64,000 nt of DNA, from NCBI GenBank assembly GCA_025558095.1, contig JAIVFI010000026.1, forward strand, positions 372,001-436,000, in the 5' to 3' direction. The notes beneath the pieces are model-generated. The model was given only the letters and a program-made list of their open reading frames with translations. It searched no databases and was not told where the DNA came from. This document shows, piece by piece, positions 17,501 to 25,649 of the stretch. Both the position numbers and the translations under genes were made by a program. This DNA is from Hyaloraphidium curvatum. Its lineage: Eukaryota > Monoblepharomycota > Hyaloraphidiomycetes > Hyaloraphidiales > Hyaloraphidiaceae. Position 1 is the first letter of the stretch. Each line of letters begins with the position of its first letter.

Positions 17501-19478
17501 CACTGCCGCGCTCGTAAGTTTTGATCAGGCGGCGCGCAGTTTCTTTGTCGACATCGTCGCCGTGGAGCCAGCCAGATGCCTCTCCCTTGTGCGCACATTG
17601 GCGGTCTCTCAGCCTCACCCACACGCAACGGCTCCCGACCTCCCCTGTGGTACCGCAATCCTTCATTTGAAGCGGGAACCAAGCCAGAGGATTGTCCTCC
17701 ATCTCGCCCGCCCCACGCCCGCAACGGTAGTAGTCAAGGAGATCCTCGCACGCGCGCGCCTGATCCTCCGTGAGCTTCCCATACGCGCCGGATGCGTTCC
17801 ACTTCGGAATGTATCCAATTTCGACGCCCCTGCTGTGCATCCGCTCAGCGCGTTCCGCGCCGTAGTCCGATTCCAGCTCCTCCTGCGTCGGACGAATCAT
17901 CAACGCCATGATCCGGTCCACCGTCGCTTCCAGTGCCTCACCGGTCTCCAGCGACATGGGAAGGTAAAACGTCCCACTGCGCTTCCTCGACAGCGGCAGC
18001 CGCTTGTTCGCGAAATCGACGCGGAACACGCCCGTGTCGATGGAAGCAAAGCGTCCCATCTCGTCGTCGGCGAGCAACTTCTTGGCACGCTCCGCAATCT
18101 CGTGCATCGCCCTCAGACTCGCAATTCCATTCGGCGCGACGATGTGCAACTTCCCGGGCTCCACGGCGTTGAACTCCGCGGCAAGCCCGGCGGTGAACCC
18201 GTTCGCAATCTCGCTGCCCTCCGCTTCGCCCAGAACGGCAACGCAGAAATCTCTGCACGCCTGTTTGAGCACTCGAACCACGGCACTGGCGAGCTTCAAG
18301 CGCCCCGGCGCATCCGCAAAAGCACTGTAATCGCCCCCGTCGTCGCGCCTGTCCACCTCTGCAAAGACGCGCGCGTACTTGAGCCCGCGCGTCAGTTCGG
18401 AGAAGCACAGGACCTTGGAGTCCGGGTGGTTGCGATGTTCGTCGATCATAGCCTGTGCAAACGTCCGCAGGGCCGCGCGGTCGTTCGGCACCCTGATCTT
18501 GCCGGGGATGCCGGCACCGGGGCCTGCGAGAAGCAGAGTGTGCGTGCTCTGAGCGCTGTCCTTGACGGCATGCTGCCAGACGAACTGGGCGAGCGCGCTT
18601 CGCTGCCTCCCAAACGGGACAAGCACGTCGCGGCTGCCGCTGCCGCTCCCGGCGCCGGCACCACCGCCCGCGGCGGTCGCGCGCTGTCCCTTGCCGGATT
18701 TGGAGACCTTCTTTTGCACGGCGGGGTGTCGCCCGAGGATGACGTCCACGAGTGCATCGGGCATGCGCGCTGGAAGGCGGTCAAAGAGCGACGCACCGGG
18801 ATCGAACCGGTAGTGGGCAACGGTGCCGTCCGGGAGACGGTAGCTCGTCGGCGGCGCGTAGATGATGCCCCCTGAGCCGCGCGTGTCGATGTCTAGCACC
18901 TTGCCGTCGATGCTGAATGCTTTTGCCGTAAGCGTCTCTCCTGCAAGCCTGTCGTCGTTTGCAAAATAAAGATGGCGCCCTTTTCGCGTCGTCACCGTCA
19001 CGGTGGCGATGCTCTCGACGCTGGGGATGCCGACGGTGTGGAGGAGCAAGTCCAGATCAGCCAGATTGTCTCCGTCGATGACGAAAATCCCACCCGGCTC
19101 CCCCGTGACGAGGCATAGCCCGTTGTGGTGTTGTTTGACCTCGCAAACCGTGCGATACCGCTGCTCATCCGACGGGTTGTCGCATTTCTTGACGATTTGG
19201 CCCTTCGCGTCGGTGTAAGACGTCATGTGGAGTGGAACGACCCGGATCCCCATGGCCCGAAACGCGGATGCCGCCGAAGCCACTGTGAGCTCTCCGGATG
19301 GGCGTGGTACAAGCACCAGGGAGGAGGCGCATGTCGTGTCCGTTTCGTCCCGCTGCGGAGTGGTTTCGATTTCCTCCTCGGCAGCCACTGACTGGGCCTT
19401 CCCCGGTGGCGAAGGTGTGAGCGACGCCGCGAAGGACGGGGCATCCGATTCGTCGTCGCTAGCGTTTGTCCAATCCAT
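14547..19478 (-). CDS. PrimPol-zinc-SF3 helicase replication protein (D5-like), copy A
   Basis: A 1643-residue replicative primase-helicase. Residues about 63-260 are a PrimPol-type primase domain (GLCLVTGEPGGIFVIDGDN, VTTRKGRHLYFA, then a segment with ASLFDRLPARMPDALV). Around residues 1010-1040 lies a four-cysteine zinc site (CGFC...C, then CPQC) in a module shared with copy B. The C-terminal about 300 residues are an SF3 helicase: Walker A GSASNGKGVKGK from residue 1344, Walker B CVIISES near 1395, and the sensor segment VFINDIPKFD. It would unwind DNA and prime synthesis at replication forks. At 1643 residues it is long for the family. The start is the ATG at the only plausible N terminus. 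No break seen. Confidence 0.85.
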   Translation of the reverse strand: MDWTNASDDESDAPSFAASLTPSPPGKAQSVAAEEEIETTPQRDETDTTCASSLVLVPRPSGELTVASAASAFRAMGIRVVPLHMTSYTDAKGQIVKKCDNPSDEQRYRTVCEVKQHHNGLCLVTGEPGGIFVIDGDNLADLDLLLHTVGIPSVESIATVTVTTRKGRHLYFANDDRLAGETLTAKAFSIDGKVLDIDTRGSGGIIYAPPTSYRLPDGTVAHYRFDPGASLFDRLPARMPDALVDVILGRHPAVQKKVSKSGKGQRATAAGGGAGAGSGSGSRDVLVPFGRQRSALAQFVWQHAVKDSAQSTHTLLLAGPGAGIPGKIRVPNDRAALRTFAQAMIDEHRNHPDSKVLCFSELTRGLKYARVFAEVDRRDDGGDYSAFADAPGRLKLASAVVRVLKQACRDFCVAVLGEAEGSEIANGFTAGLAAEFNAVEPGKLHIVAPNGIASLRAMHEIAERAKKLLADDEMGRFASIDTGVFRVDFANKRLPLSRKRSGTFYLPMSLETGEALEATVDRIMALMIRPTQEELESDYGAERAERMHSRGVEIGYIPKWNASGAYGKLTEDQARACEDLLDYYRCGRGAGEMEDNPLAWFPLQMKDCGTTGEVGSRCVWVRLRDRQCAHKGEASGWLHGDDVDKETARRLIKTYERGSAVYICEATECKEAGKVLELTVPTALLTRIFPENQSMSTEQQRIVAHAVERALFGTRRVGGVDYTAIRFCTGDFPYILVPLSDGLRVTIGEKNMTLKKGKEILGQTETCLRVRVLFLGLKRKVRNQEEAADPIAYSPSAAVRASRVAIEVAAGDVETTNDMEAEPAMESDEASQPAVVVAGANDTDGDCVMVEASGLAEQDCASVSSESVSVPMFRMEDAEQVAVLQSAVGALCKFDKRPHVLSARKTVSKTMLDGVLTYRVVGEGFFVEIAKGKDVVVTWDSGESKKAKMKAADAAAIWGANWNMEPIEFSSSAHQEAIELTSSIANCEPKEVFLRNHSTMTGFEGTVARVQGTKKCGFCRKKTPRNCSVTGLGVQLSCPQCNRNLFKEPMPIPRDRAALHCSLLMVINQNTTVVHNHNYGAVDEGGAWHEFEADGVTVDPDRGPEWNRSLLKALSGGHSSISKFLAINNPLESKEGCPFIYSEASGAWGHWSGSRWRYDPTKKKDGSHAVLRYIRQEEAYSPFVLALRVYERLLRDASENGATDEAKDLLAAKVAKIRKVLMDLESDTFQGHVVNQLAAEMGVDASQFDELLDTKPYAVQFNNGTYDLETGLFYPGGRREWMLSYTTGYDFVPLDEVPNVDYERIVQIMKDIYPVEEEYEYAHRASGYSITGECFEQVMHFCLGSASNGKGVKGKAMEYALGDYAGSTKIGILCDHVGDVERATPELMALRGKRCVIISESGPVRKLNVERFNVYTSGNRTSGRFLNGNTVQFSLIAKMWVFINDIPKFDATSDAITRRARNVPYRTKFVDDPAAAAGEEYWKMKDSGLGRELKKPEMRMAMMKWLIEGYRKWKDAFIQSSLERPGDGTGLTPPPSIKKTTDEHLNDNDAVLRWILTNYEVSIDAARIARESVSARELFADYEEHFYPIEERMKMNAFGRHMTKLIARKAFEVDGGRVERTERKDANKTAEYTGLCRRIIAAQ

Positions 19479-19653
19479 TTTGGATCCTATGGTGAGTGTG
19501 CAAAAACGGGACCGATTTCGCGTGTGTGGAACAGTGGAGGTTTAAAATTCCGTTCACTGGCCGCTGGACCAAACGTGGGTGTCCGGCACTGTTTATTTTC
19601 TTTGGTCCCATCAGAAGCAACTGTTCCCGGCATACAAAAAGCAGATCGCGAAC

Positions 19654-19989
19654 ATGCTGAGCACTCAACTCCCCCGTCGCGCCGCCGATTTCAAATCCGC
19701 AAAGGGCCGAAGCGCCGCGGCGCTTTTCGACGAAATCGTGAAGCGACTGGACATCAGCCCGGACGCAGCGACGTTCATCCACCCGGAAGAGGTGCAAACG
19801 CAGCTGCGTTGCCTCATTCCATGGGATGCGGACCGGTACATTAGGAGCCAGAAGCTCATGATGCAAGTCATGTGGGCCATAGATCGTCGATACGGCGACA
19901 CTCACACAGTAACTACCGTGTTCATGCGAGGAGCGACCGGCCCTGCTGTCGTCACTGCGCCCATCAGCCCTCCGCCGGAGGCTGCCTGA
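19654..19989 (+). CDS. Small unknown protein
   Basis: About 111 residues from the first ATG (MLSTQLPRRAADF). The open frame continues some 35 codons upstream with coding-like content (GTVYFLWSHQKQLFPAY) but without an ATG, only a GTG at 19579, so the true start may lie in an upstream exon or use another codon. The protein is mixed helical with a conserved-looking WDADRYIRSQKLMMQVMWAIDRRYG segment, and it ends in a Pro-rich tail. It diverges from the primase-helicase gene. No domain recognised. Confidence 0.45.
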   Translation: MLSTQLPRRAADFKSAKGRSAAALFDEIVKRLDISPDAATFIHPEEVQTQLRCLIPWDADRYIRSQKLMMQVMWAIDRRYGDTHTVTTVFMRGATGPAVVTAPISPPPEAA

Positions 19990-20170
19990 GACTCTCAATG
20001 GAGTTTGGAACGCTGTTGTAACCTGCTGTCAGGAATCGACGCTTTTTTTGCAACAATGCATGCCTGTCGCCGTCTGTGCCGCCCATTATGCTCTCTGCGG
20101 TCGTCACGGTAATCAGGTGCGGAAGGAGTGGACGTGATCGATGTCGTGAGACTCGTGAGCGCTTCTGCGA

Positions 20171-20870
20171 TCAAAACCTGCGCACACCCGTCCTTCCACC
20201 GGCCAGCGCAACAACCAACCCATCCGGCATCCTGGTCGGTACCCTATCAAATGGGCTTGCCCCGTCGCTCCACGTCCACGCCACCTCCTCCCCGCCCGGC
20301 CCGATGTACCCCGCAGGAGGCACCACCACCCAACCGCCAGCATTCCTCCACTGCACCTCCACCACTTCGCCATCCACCTTGTACCTTCTCGCCGAAGCCT
20401 GCATCCGCGCCAAGCGCTGATCGTACCGAAACACCACCACACGACCATGCGGCCCGATCGCAGACACCGAATCCAAACCCGGCAACACCCCCATCCCGCA
20501 CTTGCCCAGCAACGCCTCCAGTCCGTCCTTGTCGTCGCACTCCAACGCCACGACGCCTCCAACGGCGCCCGTCGCAAGTCCCACGGCGTTGTGTTGCGGC
20601 AGCACCCGGTGCTCCACGTTCTTGTGCCAATTCAACGGGAGAGACACACGCTCCGATCCCGTGCGCGCATTCCAGCCGATGCACACGGGGAAGGCGACGT
20701 AGCCCAGCTCCTTGTACGCGCGAACGGCGTCGGCCACCGTCAATTCCGCTTCCGGCTTGGTACCGAGTGCAAAGCGCCTCGGCACCGGGGCAACACCTTG
20801 ACGGGCGTCTGCTGGCCATCGACGACAGTGTCCGACACGGGCCGAGATCCTTCGGGGGATGCCATCAACG
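20171..20870 (-). pseudogene. Orphan PrimPol-domain remnant
   Basis: On the minus strand this encodes about 200 residues parallel to the N-terminal PrimPol domain of copy A: LTVADAVRAYKELGYVAFPV, NAVGLATGAVGGVVALECDD, then YKVDGEVVEVQWRNAGGWVV and ASPFDRVPTRMPDGLVVAL, matching copy A segment by segment in the same order. No zinc module or helicase follows, and no ATG precedes the domain in the same frame. A likely N terminus (MASPEGSRPVSD...) lies in another frame, implying a break near 20770-20800. It is either a decayed third primase-helicase gene or a stand-alone primase with an assembly error. The frame overlaps the next gene's 5' end, so the upstream part is not coding. Confidence 0.6.
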
Positions 20871-21056
20871 ATTTGAAGGCTCTGCGAGGATTCAAAAATC
20901 CGTCCGTGCGCGCCGCCGAGGCCGAAGCGAGCGCGTGATTGCAACCACCGTCCCACTTGCCCCTCTGTTTCCGCTTTCGCTGGTGACAATGCCTCGTCGC
21001 GGTCAGGGGCCCCATCATTCTCGAGCGGCGTTGGATCAGCCTGGATTGACTGAAGG

Positions 21057-21728
21057 ATGGGTGCTGCGGTGTCCACCCAAATTGCCGACACGACCAGTGA
21101 AATCTTAATCGATGTCATGATCTCCAACAGCGCCGAGTGCAGTGCCTTGTCGGAACAGCGCGGGAGCATCAATCTCACGGCAAAGGGTCCAATTGTGCTC
21201 CGGGATGGTGCCCGAATCAACCAAAATTCGAACGTCAGTCTTTCCTGTATTTTGGAAAGCACGAACGACACCAAACTCCGCTCAGATCTTCGTTCGCAAC
21301 TTTCGCAGGCGGTCAAGCAGGAGCTAGAGGGCCTGAATCTCCTGCAGACCGCGGTCAACGCCAACATCACGCGGCAGGTAGCGAAAGTGGCCCAAACGAT
21401 CGACATCCAGGACATCAAACGGCAGATCGGTTCGATCATTCAGCAGGGCGATATCACTTTGCGTTCGACCGATGACCGCATTGAACTCAAAGAAGCCGTG
21501 ATCGACCAGGACGCCACGGTACTGGTGAAGGCAGTATCCCAGACGGTCAACCGAAACGAAGCCGTGGCGGAGCTCCAAAACATGGTGACGCAGGAAAACA
21601 CACAAAAACTGGTCGGAATCATGACCGCGGGCGGTCTCGTCGTCATCGTTGTCGTTGTCGCGATCGCGTACTTTTGGCTCAACCACAGGAGCGACAGCAA
21701 AGGCCGAAACTCGGACGACGACGACTGA
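21057..21728 (+). CDS. L1R/F9L-family myristoylated membrane protein
   Basis: A 223-residue protein with the hallmarks of the lipid membrane protein family of large eukaryotic DNA viruses (Pfam PF02442, poxvirus L1/F9 and relatives). It begins MGAAVS, a strong N-myristoylation signal (Gly2, Ser6). It has a long alpha-helical ectodomain with few cysteines, and one transmembrane helix near the C terminus (about residues 188-210, GIMTAGGLVVIVVVVAIAYF) followed by a short acidic tail. Family members sit in the virion membrane and take part in entry or fusion. The N-terminal signal, length and topology all agree. The low cysteine count means the usual disulfide pattern is reduced. It is clearly coding, with no breaks. 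Confidence 0.7.
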   Translation: MGAAVSTQIADTTSEILIDVMISNSAECSALSEQRGSINLTAKGPIVLRDGARINQNSNVSLSCILESTNDTKLRSDLRSQLSQAVKQELEGLNLLQTAVNANITRQVAKVAQTIDIQDIKRQIGSIIQQGDITLRSTDDRIELKEAVIDQDATVLVKAVSQTVNRNEAVAELQNMVTQENTQKLVGIMTAGGLVVIVVVVAIAYFWLNHRSDSKGRNSDDDD

Positions 21729-21830
21729 AGGCGCCCCGTGCCGTCACAGGGGTCCACCTCGGCTCCTCGTCGCTCTCGCCGATGACTGCGCCCCCCGCCG
21801 TCTTTCGTTGCTCATCCATGATTCGAAGTG

Positions 21831-21893
21831 ATGAATCCGCTCAACGCCCTGCTGGTCACGCTCCTGGTCGTGCTCCTTGGCATCCAGATTTAA
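21831..21893 (+). CDS. 20-residue hydrophobic micropeptide (candidate)
   Basis: A complete tiny frame, ATG to TAA, of 20 residues starting MNPLNALLVTLLVV. It is almost wholly hydrophobic and long enough for one membrane-spanning helix. It follows the L1R-like gene by about 100 bases on the same strand. Short one-helix virion peptides are known in large DNA viruses, so it is plausible, but a frame this short can arise by chance. The following 380 bases, to 22274, hold no other supported gene. Confidence 0.3.
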   Translation: MNPLNALLVTLLVVLLGIQI

Positions 21894-22274
21894 ATGGTCC
21901 TGGTCGCGCGATCACGTGCACCGCAACCATTCGCGCAGTGCCGCCACCTCCCCCGTCCTCAAGCCCCCGTCTCCAGCCGCTTCCCCCAACCCCACACTCA
22001 TGAGAACGCCCGACACCAGCACCTTGGCCCTCGCTAGTACCGTATCCCCACCGTCTGTGGGCAGCAGCGACGCGCACGCGGCAAGCTGCCGCAGCACCGT
22101 CGCGTGCACATCCGGCGGCCCGCCGCGGACGAGCACCCGCTGGTGCAAAGATACGTGCAAGAGGGAGATGCAGAGCAGCGCGGGGCCATGCAGCGGGCCG
22201 GGGAGACGGCGGGTAGCAATCGATCGCGCACTGAGGGCGGCAATCGCTTCGAGGATCTGCGTGCGGGTCTGCCG

Positions 22275-23828
22275 TCAGCACGCCGGTGCACAACGCACGC
22301 CCGTCATGCAGGAGATACAAACCTCGCCCAGCATCATTCCGCCGCCCTCCGCGGACGCAACCTCGTCTGCCAGCCCCTCGATGAACCCGGCGTGCACCCT
22401 CCCTCGCATAAACACCTCCCCGCACGCTGTTTCGAGCTCCATCCAAGCGCCGGCCAGAACCGCACGGGCGCATTCCTCCGCCTCATTGGCGAGCAGAGCG
22501 TGGAGCGACCGCACGGAGACGAGCAGCCCGCGGCGGCGCCGTTCAACGTCGCAGGTGGAGGACGCGCTGCTGTACATCTCCGCACCTGAGGTGGATTCGT
22601 TGCAGTCGTCGAGATCGGGGTAGGGTAAGAAGGAGGCGACAGCGGCGGCGGCGGCGTGCAGAGCGTCGAGGAGGAGGCGGGTGCGCGCGAGAAGCAGGAA
22701 GGCGACGTCCGGGGTGGAGAGCTGTGCGGGGAGGGACGGGCGCGGAGGAGCAACGCCGATCCAGGCGATGAGGGGAGCAACGTGAGAGGGTCTATGATCC
22801 GCGAACCTGGGGTCGAACGCGTCCTGAAAGGAGAGGCGCCACGTGCCGTCCGGAGGCATGGTGTGGAGGTGCCCCACCAGAAAATCGAGTCCGGTAAGGT
22901 CGCCGCGCTTCATGGACAGGAAGTCGCGGGCCGCAGCCTCGGCTTCTATGCGGGCGAGGGCAAAGAGGCACCCCTGGAATTCGTGGTACGCCGTCCACGC
23001 GTCCCGCAGCATTGCAACCCCATGGGGCGCCAGCGGCGCTGCCCGCACCTCGTCGACGCTCCGGACCCGCAGAGCCGAACACATGACGGTTTCCCACGAC
23101 GGCGCGGAGCCGCTGGCCATGGCCACTCCGGCGGCGTAGGTGCACACACCTTCCAACTTCTCGGCAAGGTCGAACAGCCCCCTCCGCTCGGCCCACCCGT
23201 GCATGATCAGGGGCGCCGCAAGGAATTCGCTGGCGTCCAACGGAGTTCTTTCCGCGGGGTCTGCCAACAGCCACGCTTCGATCTCACCCGCGGCCTCTGC
23301 AAAGAGCCGAATTTCGAGTCTCTCGGGGTCCAGCACGTGCGCCTGCAGGGCCGGTCCCGGGTCGCCCCGGGCCATGGACTGCGCCAGGCTGCCCGCGGCG
23401 TCCAGGAGGAGACACGAGAGCGCGGCCTGCCGCGGGGGGAAGTCGCGGCAGACGCGGCGAGCGTGGAGCAGGCGCAGGCGCGGGTGTGCGCGGAAGAAGT
23501 GGCGCACGAGGCCGACGACGGCGGCGATGGGGATCGAAACATGCACGTACACCCCAGGTGAGGGGGAGAACGGCTCCTCGGGGCCGGTGTCCGGGGGTGC
23601 GTCGCCGGGCGAGTGGTTGAAACGCGGTGCGGCCAGAGTCTCGGGCGTCGTTGGCCACGGGGCCAGGACGATCATCGGCTCGGGTCCCAAAGCGTCCTCA
23701 TCCTCGAACAGCCCGATGTCCGCGTTGCCGACACCGTCGGCCGCAGCTACTGAGAACAGCAGCGTCCCGTCCCACGCGGCCCACGTCGGCGCCGAAGCCT
23801 CCGCGCCCAAGCTAGCCCCGTCGAGCAT
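22275..23828 (-). CDS. F-box-like large helical protein
   Basis: A 517-residue product from the ATG at 23828 (MLDGASLGAEASAPTW). The frame stays open for another 265 codons upstream, but that part is compositionally unlike protein and is left out. Residues about 95-135 (VSIPIAAVVGLVRHFFRAH...RLLHARRVCRDF) fit a degenerate F-box: Pro near the start, hydrophobic helix, then a VC+xF ending. The remainder is an Ala/Leu-rich helical protein with several paired Cys near the end. It may act as a ubiquitin-ligase adaptor. The F-box call is weak; the coding call is moderate. Not a capsid protein as far as can be seen. Confidence 0.45.
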   Translation of the reverse strand: MLDGASLGAEASAPTWAAWDGTLLFSVAAADGVGNADIGLFEDEDALGPEPMIVLAPWPTTPETLAAPRFNHSPGDAPPDTGPEEPFSPSPGVYVHVSIPIAAVVGLVRHFFRAHPRLRLLHARRVCRDFPPRQAALSCLLLDAAGSLAQSMARGDPGPALQAHVLDPERLEIRLFAEAAGEIEAWLLADPAERTPLDASEFLAAPLIMHGWAERRGLFDLAEKLEGVCTYAAGVAMASGSAPSWETVMCSALRVRSVDEVRAAPLAPHGVAMLRDAWTAYHEFQGCLFALARIEAEAAARDFLSMKRGDLTGLDFLVGHLHTMPPDGTWRLSFQDAFDPRFADHRPSHVAPLIAWIGVAPPRPSLPAQLSTPDVAFLLLARTRLLLDALHAAAAAVASFLPYPDLDDCNESTSGAEMYSSASSTCDVERRRRGLLVSVRSLHALLANEAEECARAVLAGAWMELETACGEVFMRGRVHAGFIEGLADEVASAEGGGMMLGEVCISCMTGVRCAPAC

Positions 23829-24396
23829 CTGGAAATCGCCGCGAAACGCCGTTCCGATGCGCCTGGCCGTCCCAGTCTGTTCTGTTTGTCGGGCCGTCCG
23901 GTCTGACCCACTCCCTCGTTGCCGGGGCGGGCCGCGCTGGGTTCGTTTCGGTCCGATGTAGCGGGCGAAGGTTCGAGGGCGCGCACAGTGTACACGGTTG
24001 GCTGCTCTGATACTTCCCGCGACGTTTGCCCGGTTGGGCACTCGCGGAATCCGTTGGAAGGTCAGTTCTGACTCGACTAGGCGGCACGATGGGCCAAACA
24101 CCATGCGACTCGAAATCAGGTGCGGGCTTGCCACCTCCTCCGTTGAGCAGTCCTTGGTGCGGAAGGTGGTTTCGTCCAACAGGGCAATTGATTGTGCCGC
24201 AGCATGCAACGGCCTGTGCTTGGAACAGCATTGGGCCATGAGGCCATGGAAAGCCCCCTTCGCCTTGCGCGGCTTGCTACTCGGCTGCGGATGACTCCCT
24301 TGGGATGACTCCCCCCGAGCCCCTCGGAAGACTCCCCCGACGATCCATCCGAGTTCAGAAGCGATCCGATCCGGTGTCAGAGTGTCTCCTCCGGGG
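23829..24396. other. Stretch without a supported gene
   Basis: About 570 bases between the F-box-like gene and the Zn2Cys6 gene, both on the minus strand. A minus-strand frame is open throughout, but its translation has no domain-like content. A 5' exon or leader for the downstream gene cannot be excluded. Confidence 0.35.
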
Positions 24397-25170
24397 TCAA
24401 GTGCGGAACGGGTGCACTGTCCCGGCGGCTCCGTGCTGTTTGGCGGTTCCCGCCTGGGGCCCCAAAGGGCCGAGCGGGCCCGCGCCAGGCCCGCAACCGA
24501 GCGGCGAGTCATAGGAGAGGAGGAAGGCGAGCGACATGCGGTCGGGGAGGTCGGAAGGGCCCGGTGGTGCCGTGCACGGCCCGGGCATGTGGGGCGGCAG
24601 CGAGGAGGTGGCCGGGGAGGCACGGGTGTTCGGCCCCGGCGCAGCAGAGCCAGAACCTGGTTCTACAGGAGAACTATTGGGGGAAGGCCGATGTTTCATG
24701 GAGTGCGGATCCGCACAGAATGAATGTCTTTGAAAATCATGTGCGAGGACGGAGACTTTTGGCACGTCATCCGGAGCGAGCAGCGAGAAGGGGCTCGGGG
24801 GGACGGGCAACGCCTGCCCAGTAAAGGGGAGAGAGTAAATTGTAGGGGGGCTCGTCCCGAAAAGGAGCGGGGGGGGCCACGCAGCAGTTGAGGTGTGATC
24901 TCTGGAGGAAGAGGGTCCCCCATTTCCCAAAGGGCAGCAGGCGAGGAGGCCGACGGCTGGGGAAAGCGTCTGTAGGTCTCTGAGAGCTGGCTGTGATCCG
25001 TTGGCGGACGGCAGCTGGGGGTGGCCGCCCGGCTGCGGTGCGGAGTCGCTTGGGTAGACGCAATGGTCCCCCCGGAAAGCGCAGCGCCCGCAGGCTCCGG
25101 GTGCCCTGTCGCACTTGAGGTGCACCTTGGCGCACGCAAAGCACGATACGCGGCGACTGGGGGACGACAT
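24397..25170 (-). CDS. Zn(II)2Cys6 binuclear-cluster regulator
   Basis: A 257-residue product starting MSSPSRRVSCFACAKVHLKC. Cys10, 13, 20, 27, 30 and 37 form CX2CX6CX6CX2CX6C, the spacing of the fungal Gal4-type Zn2Cys6 DNA-binding cluster, with basic residues between the second and third cysteines. The rest is Pro/Ser/Gly-rich and disordered, with no fungal-type middle homology region. It would bind DNA and regulate transcription. The family is overwhelmingly fungal with scattered protist members, so within the virus-like region it suggests capture from the host or a host gene lying between elements. The ATG at 25170 places the cluster at the usual N-terminal position. Confidence 0.65.
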   Translation of the reverse strand: MSSPSRRVSCFACAKVHLKCDRAPGACGRCAFRGDHCVYPSDSAPQPGGHPQLPSANGSQPALRDLQTLSPAVGLLACCPLGNGGPSSSRDHTSTAAWPPPLLFGTSPPTIYSLPFTGQALPVPPSPFSLLAPDDVPKVSVLAHDFQRHSFCADPHSMKHRPSPNSSPVEPGSGSAAPGPNTRASPATSSLPPHMPGPCTAPPGPSDLPDRMSLAFLLSYDSPLGCGPGAGPLGPLGPQAGTAKQHGAAGTVHPFRT

Positions 25171-25649
25171 GCCCTGCGAAGCAAGGGGGTTTGGAAAGAA
25201 GGGTGCAAGTGGATGAGGCACGACCACGGGCCAAGGCCAAGCATCTTCCTGCAAGCATGCGCTCATGCATTTTCCTACATGCTTCTGGTGCGGAATGTGC
25301 CAATTCCAACACGGCGACGCTGTCGGCCAGCCGGGAGTGCACGTGGCGGCGCTCCCAACGCAGCTGCTTGGGCTCCACCCCGATCGCCCCACGACTCGGC
25401 AGACGCGCCAACTTGCATCCTCACCTAGCGAGCGCGGATTCGGGTCTCTATGGGTGTGCAGAAGATTGACTGCTCGAATTGAATCGGATCGCTGTGTCGT
25501 GGCAGGATCCCTCCGCGGTGACCACCCCAGTGTTTGCTTTCGGTCCGCAGTCATGGCTAGAAAACGCGGGGCCAGTCCGCGGTGCGTCCACTGCGTCAAA
25601 GGCAAATAGAGCACAAACTGGCGTTACGCCTTATGGTCTTGACGAGTCC

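Noticed and set aside
18790-18815. tRNA T-loop-like word GGGATCGAACCGG
   Set aside because: Lies inside primase-helicase copy A and no cloverleaf can be drawn around it.
16905-18875. 656-codon plus-strand open frame
   Set aside because: Antisense to primase-helicase copy A with no recognisable protein content.
21058-21439. N-terminal part of the PrimPol-remnant frame
   Set aside because: Overlaps the well-supported L1R-like gene on the opposite strand and lacks primase similarity.
22275-23828. Major capsid protein candidate
   Set aside because: Right length, but mostly alpha-helical with an F-box-like start; no jelly-roll strand pattern.
23829-24623. 265-codon upstream extension of the 22275-23828 gene
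   Set aside because: Low-complexity, Arg/Pro/Ser-rich, overlaps the 3' part of the Zn2Cys6 gene in another frame; the ATG at 23828 is more plausible.
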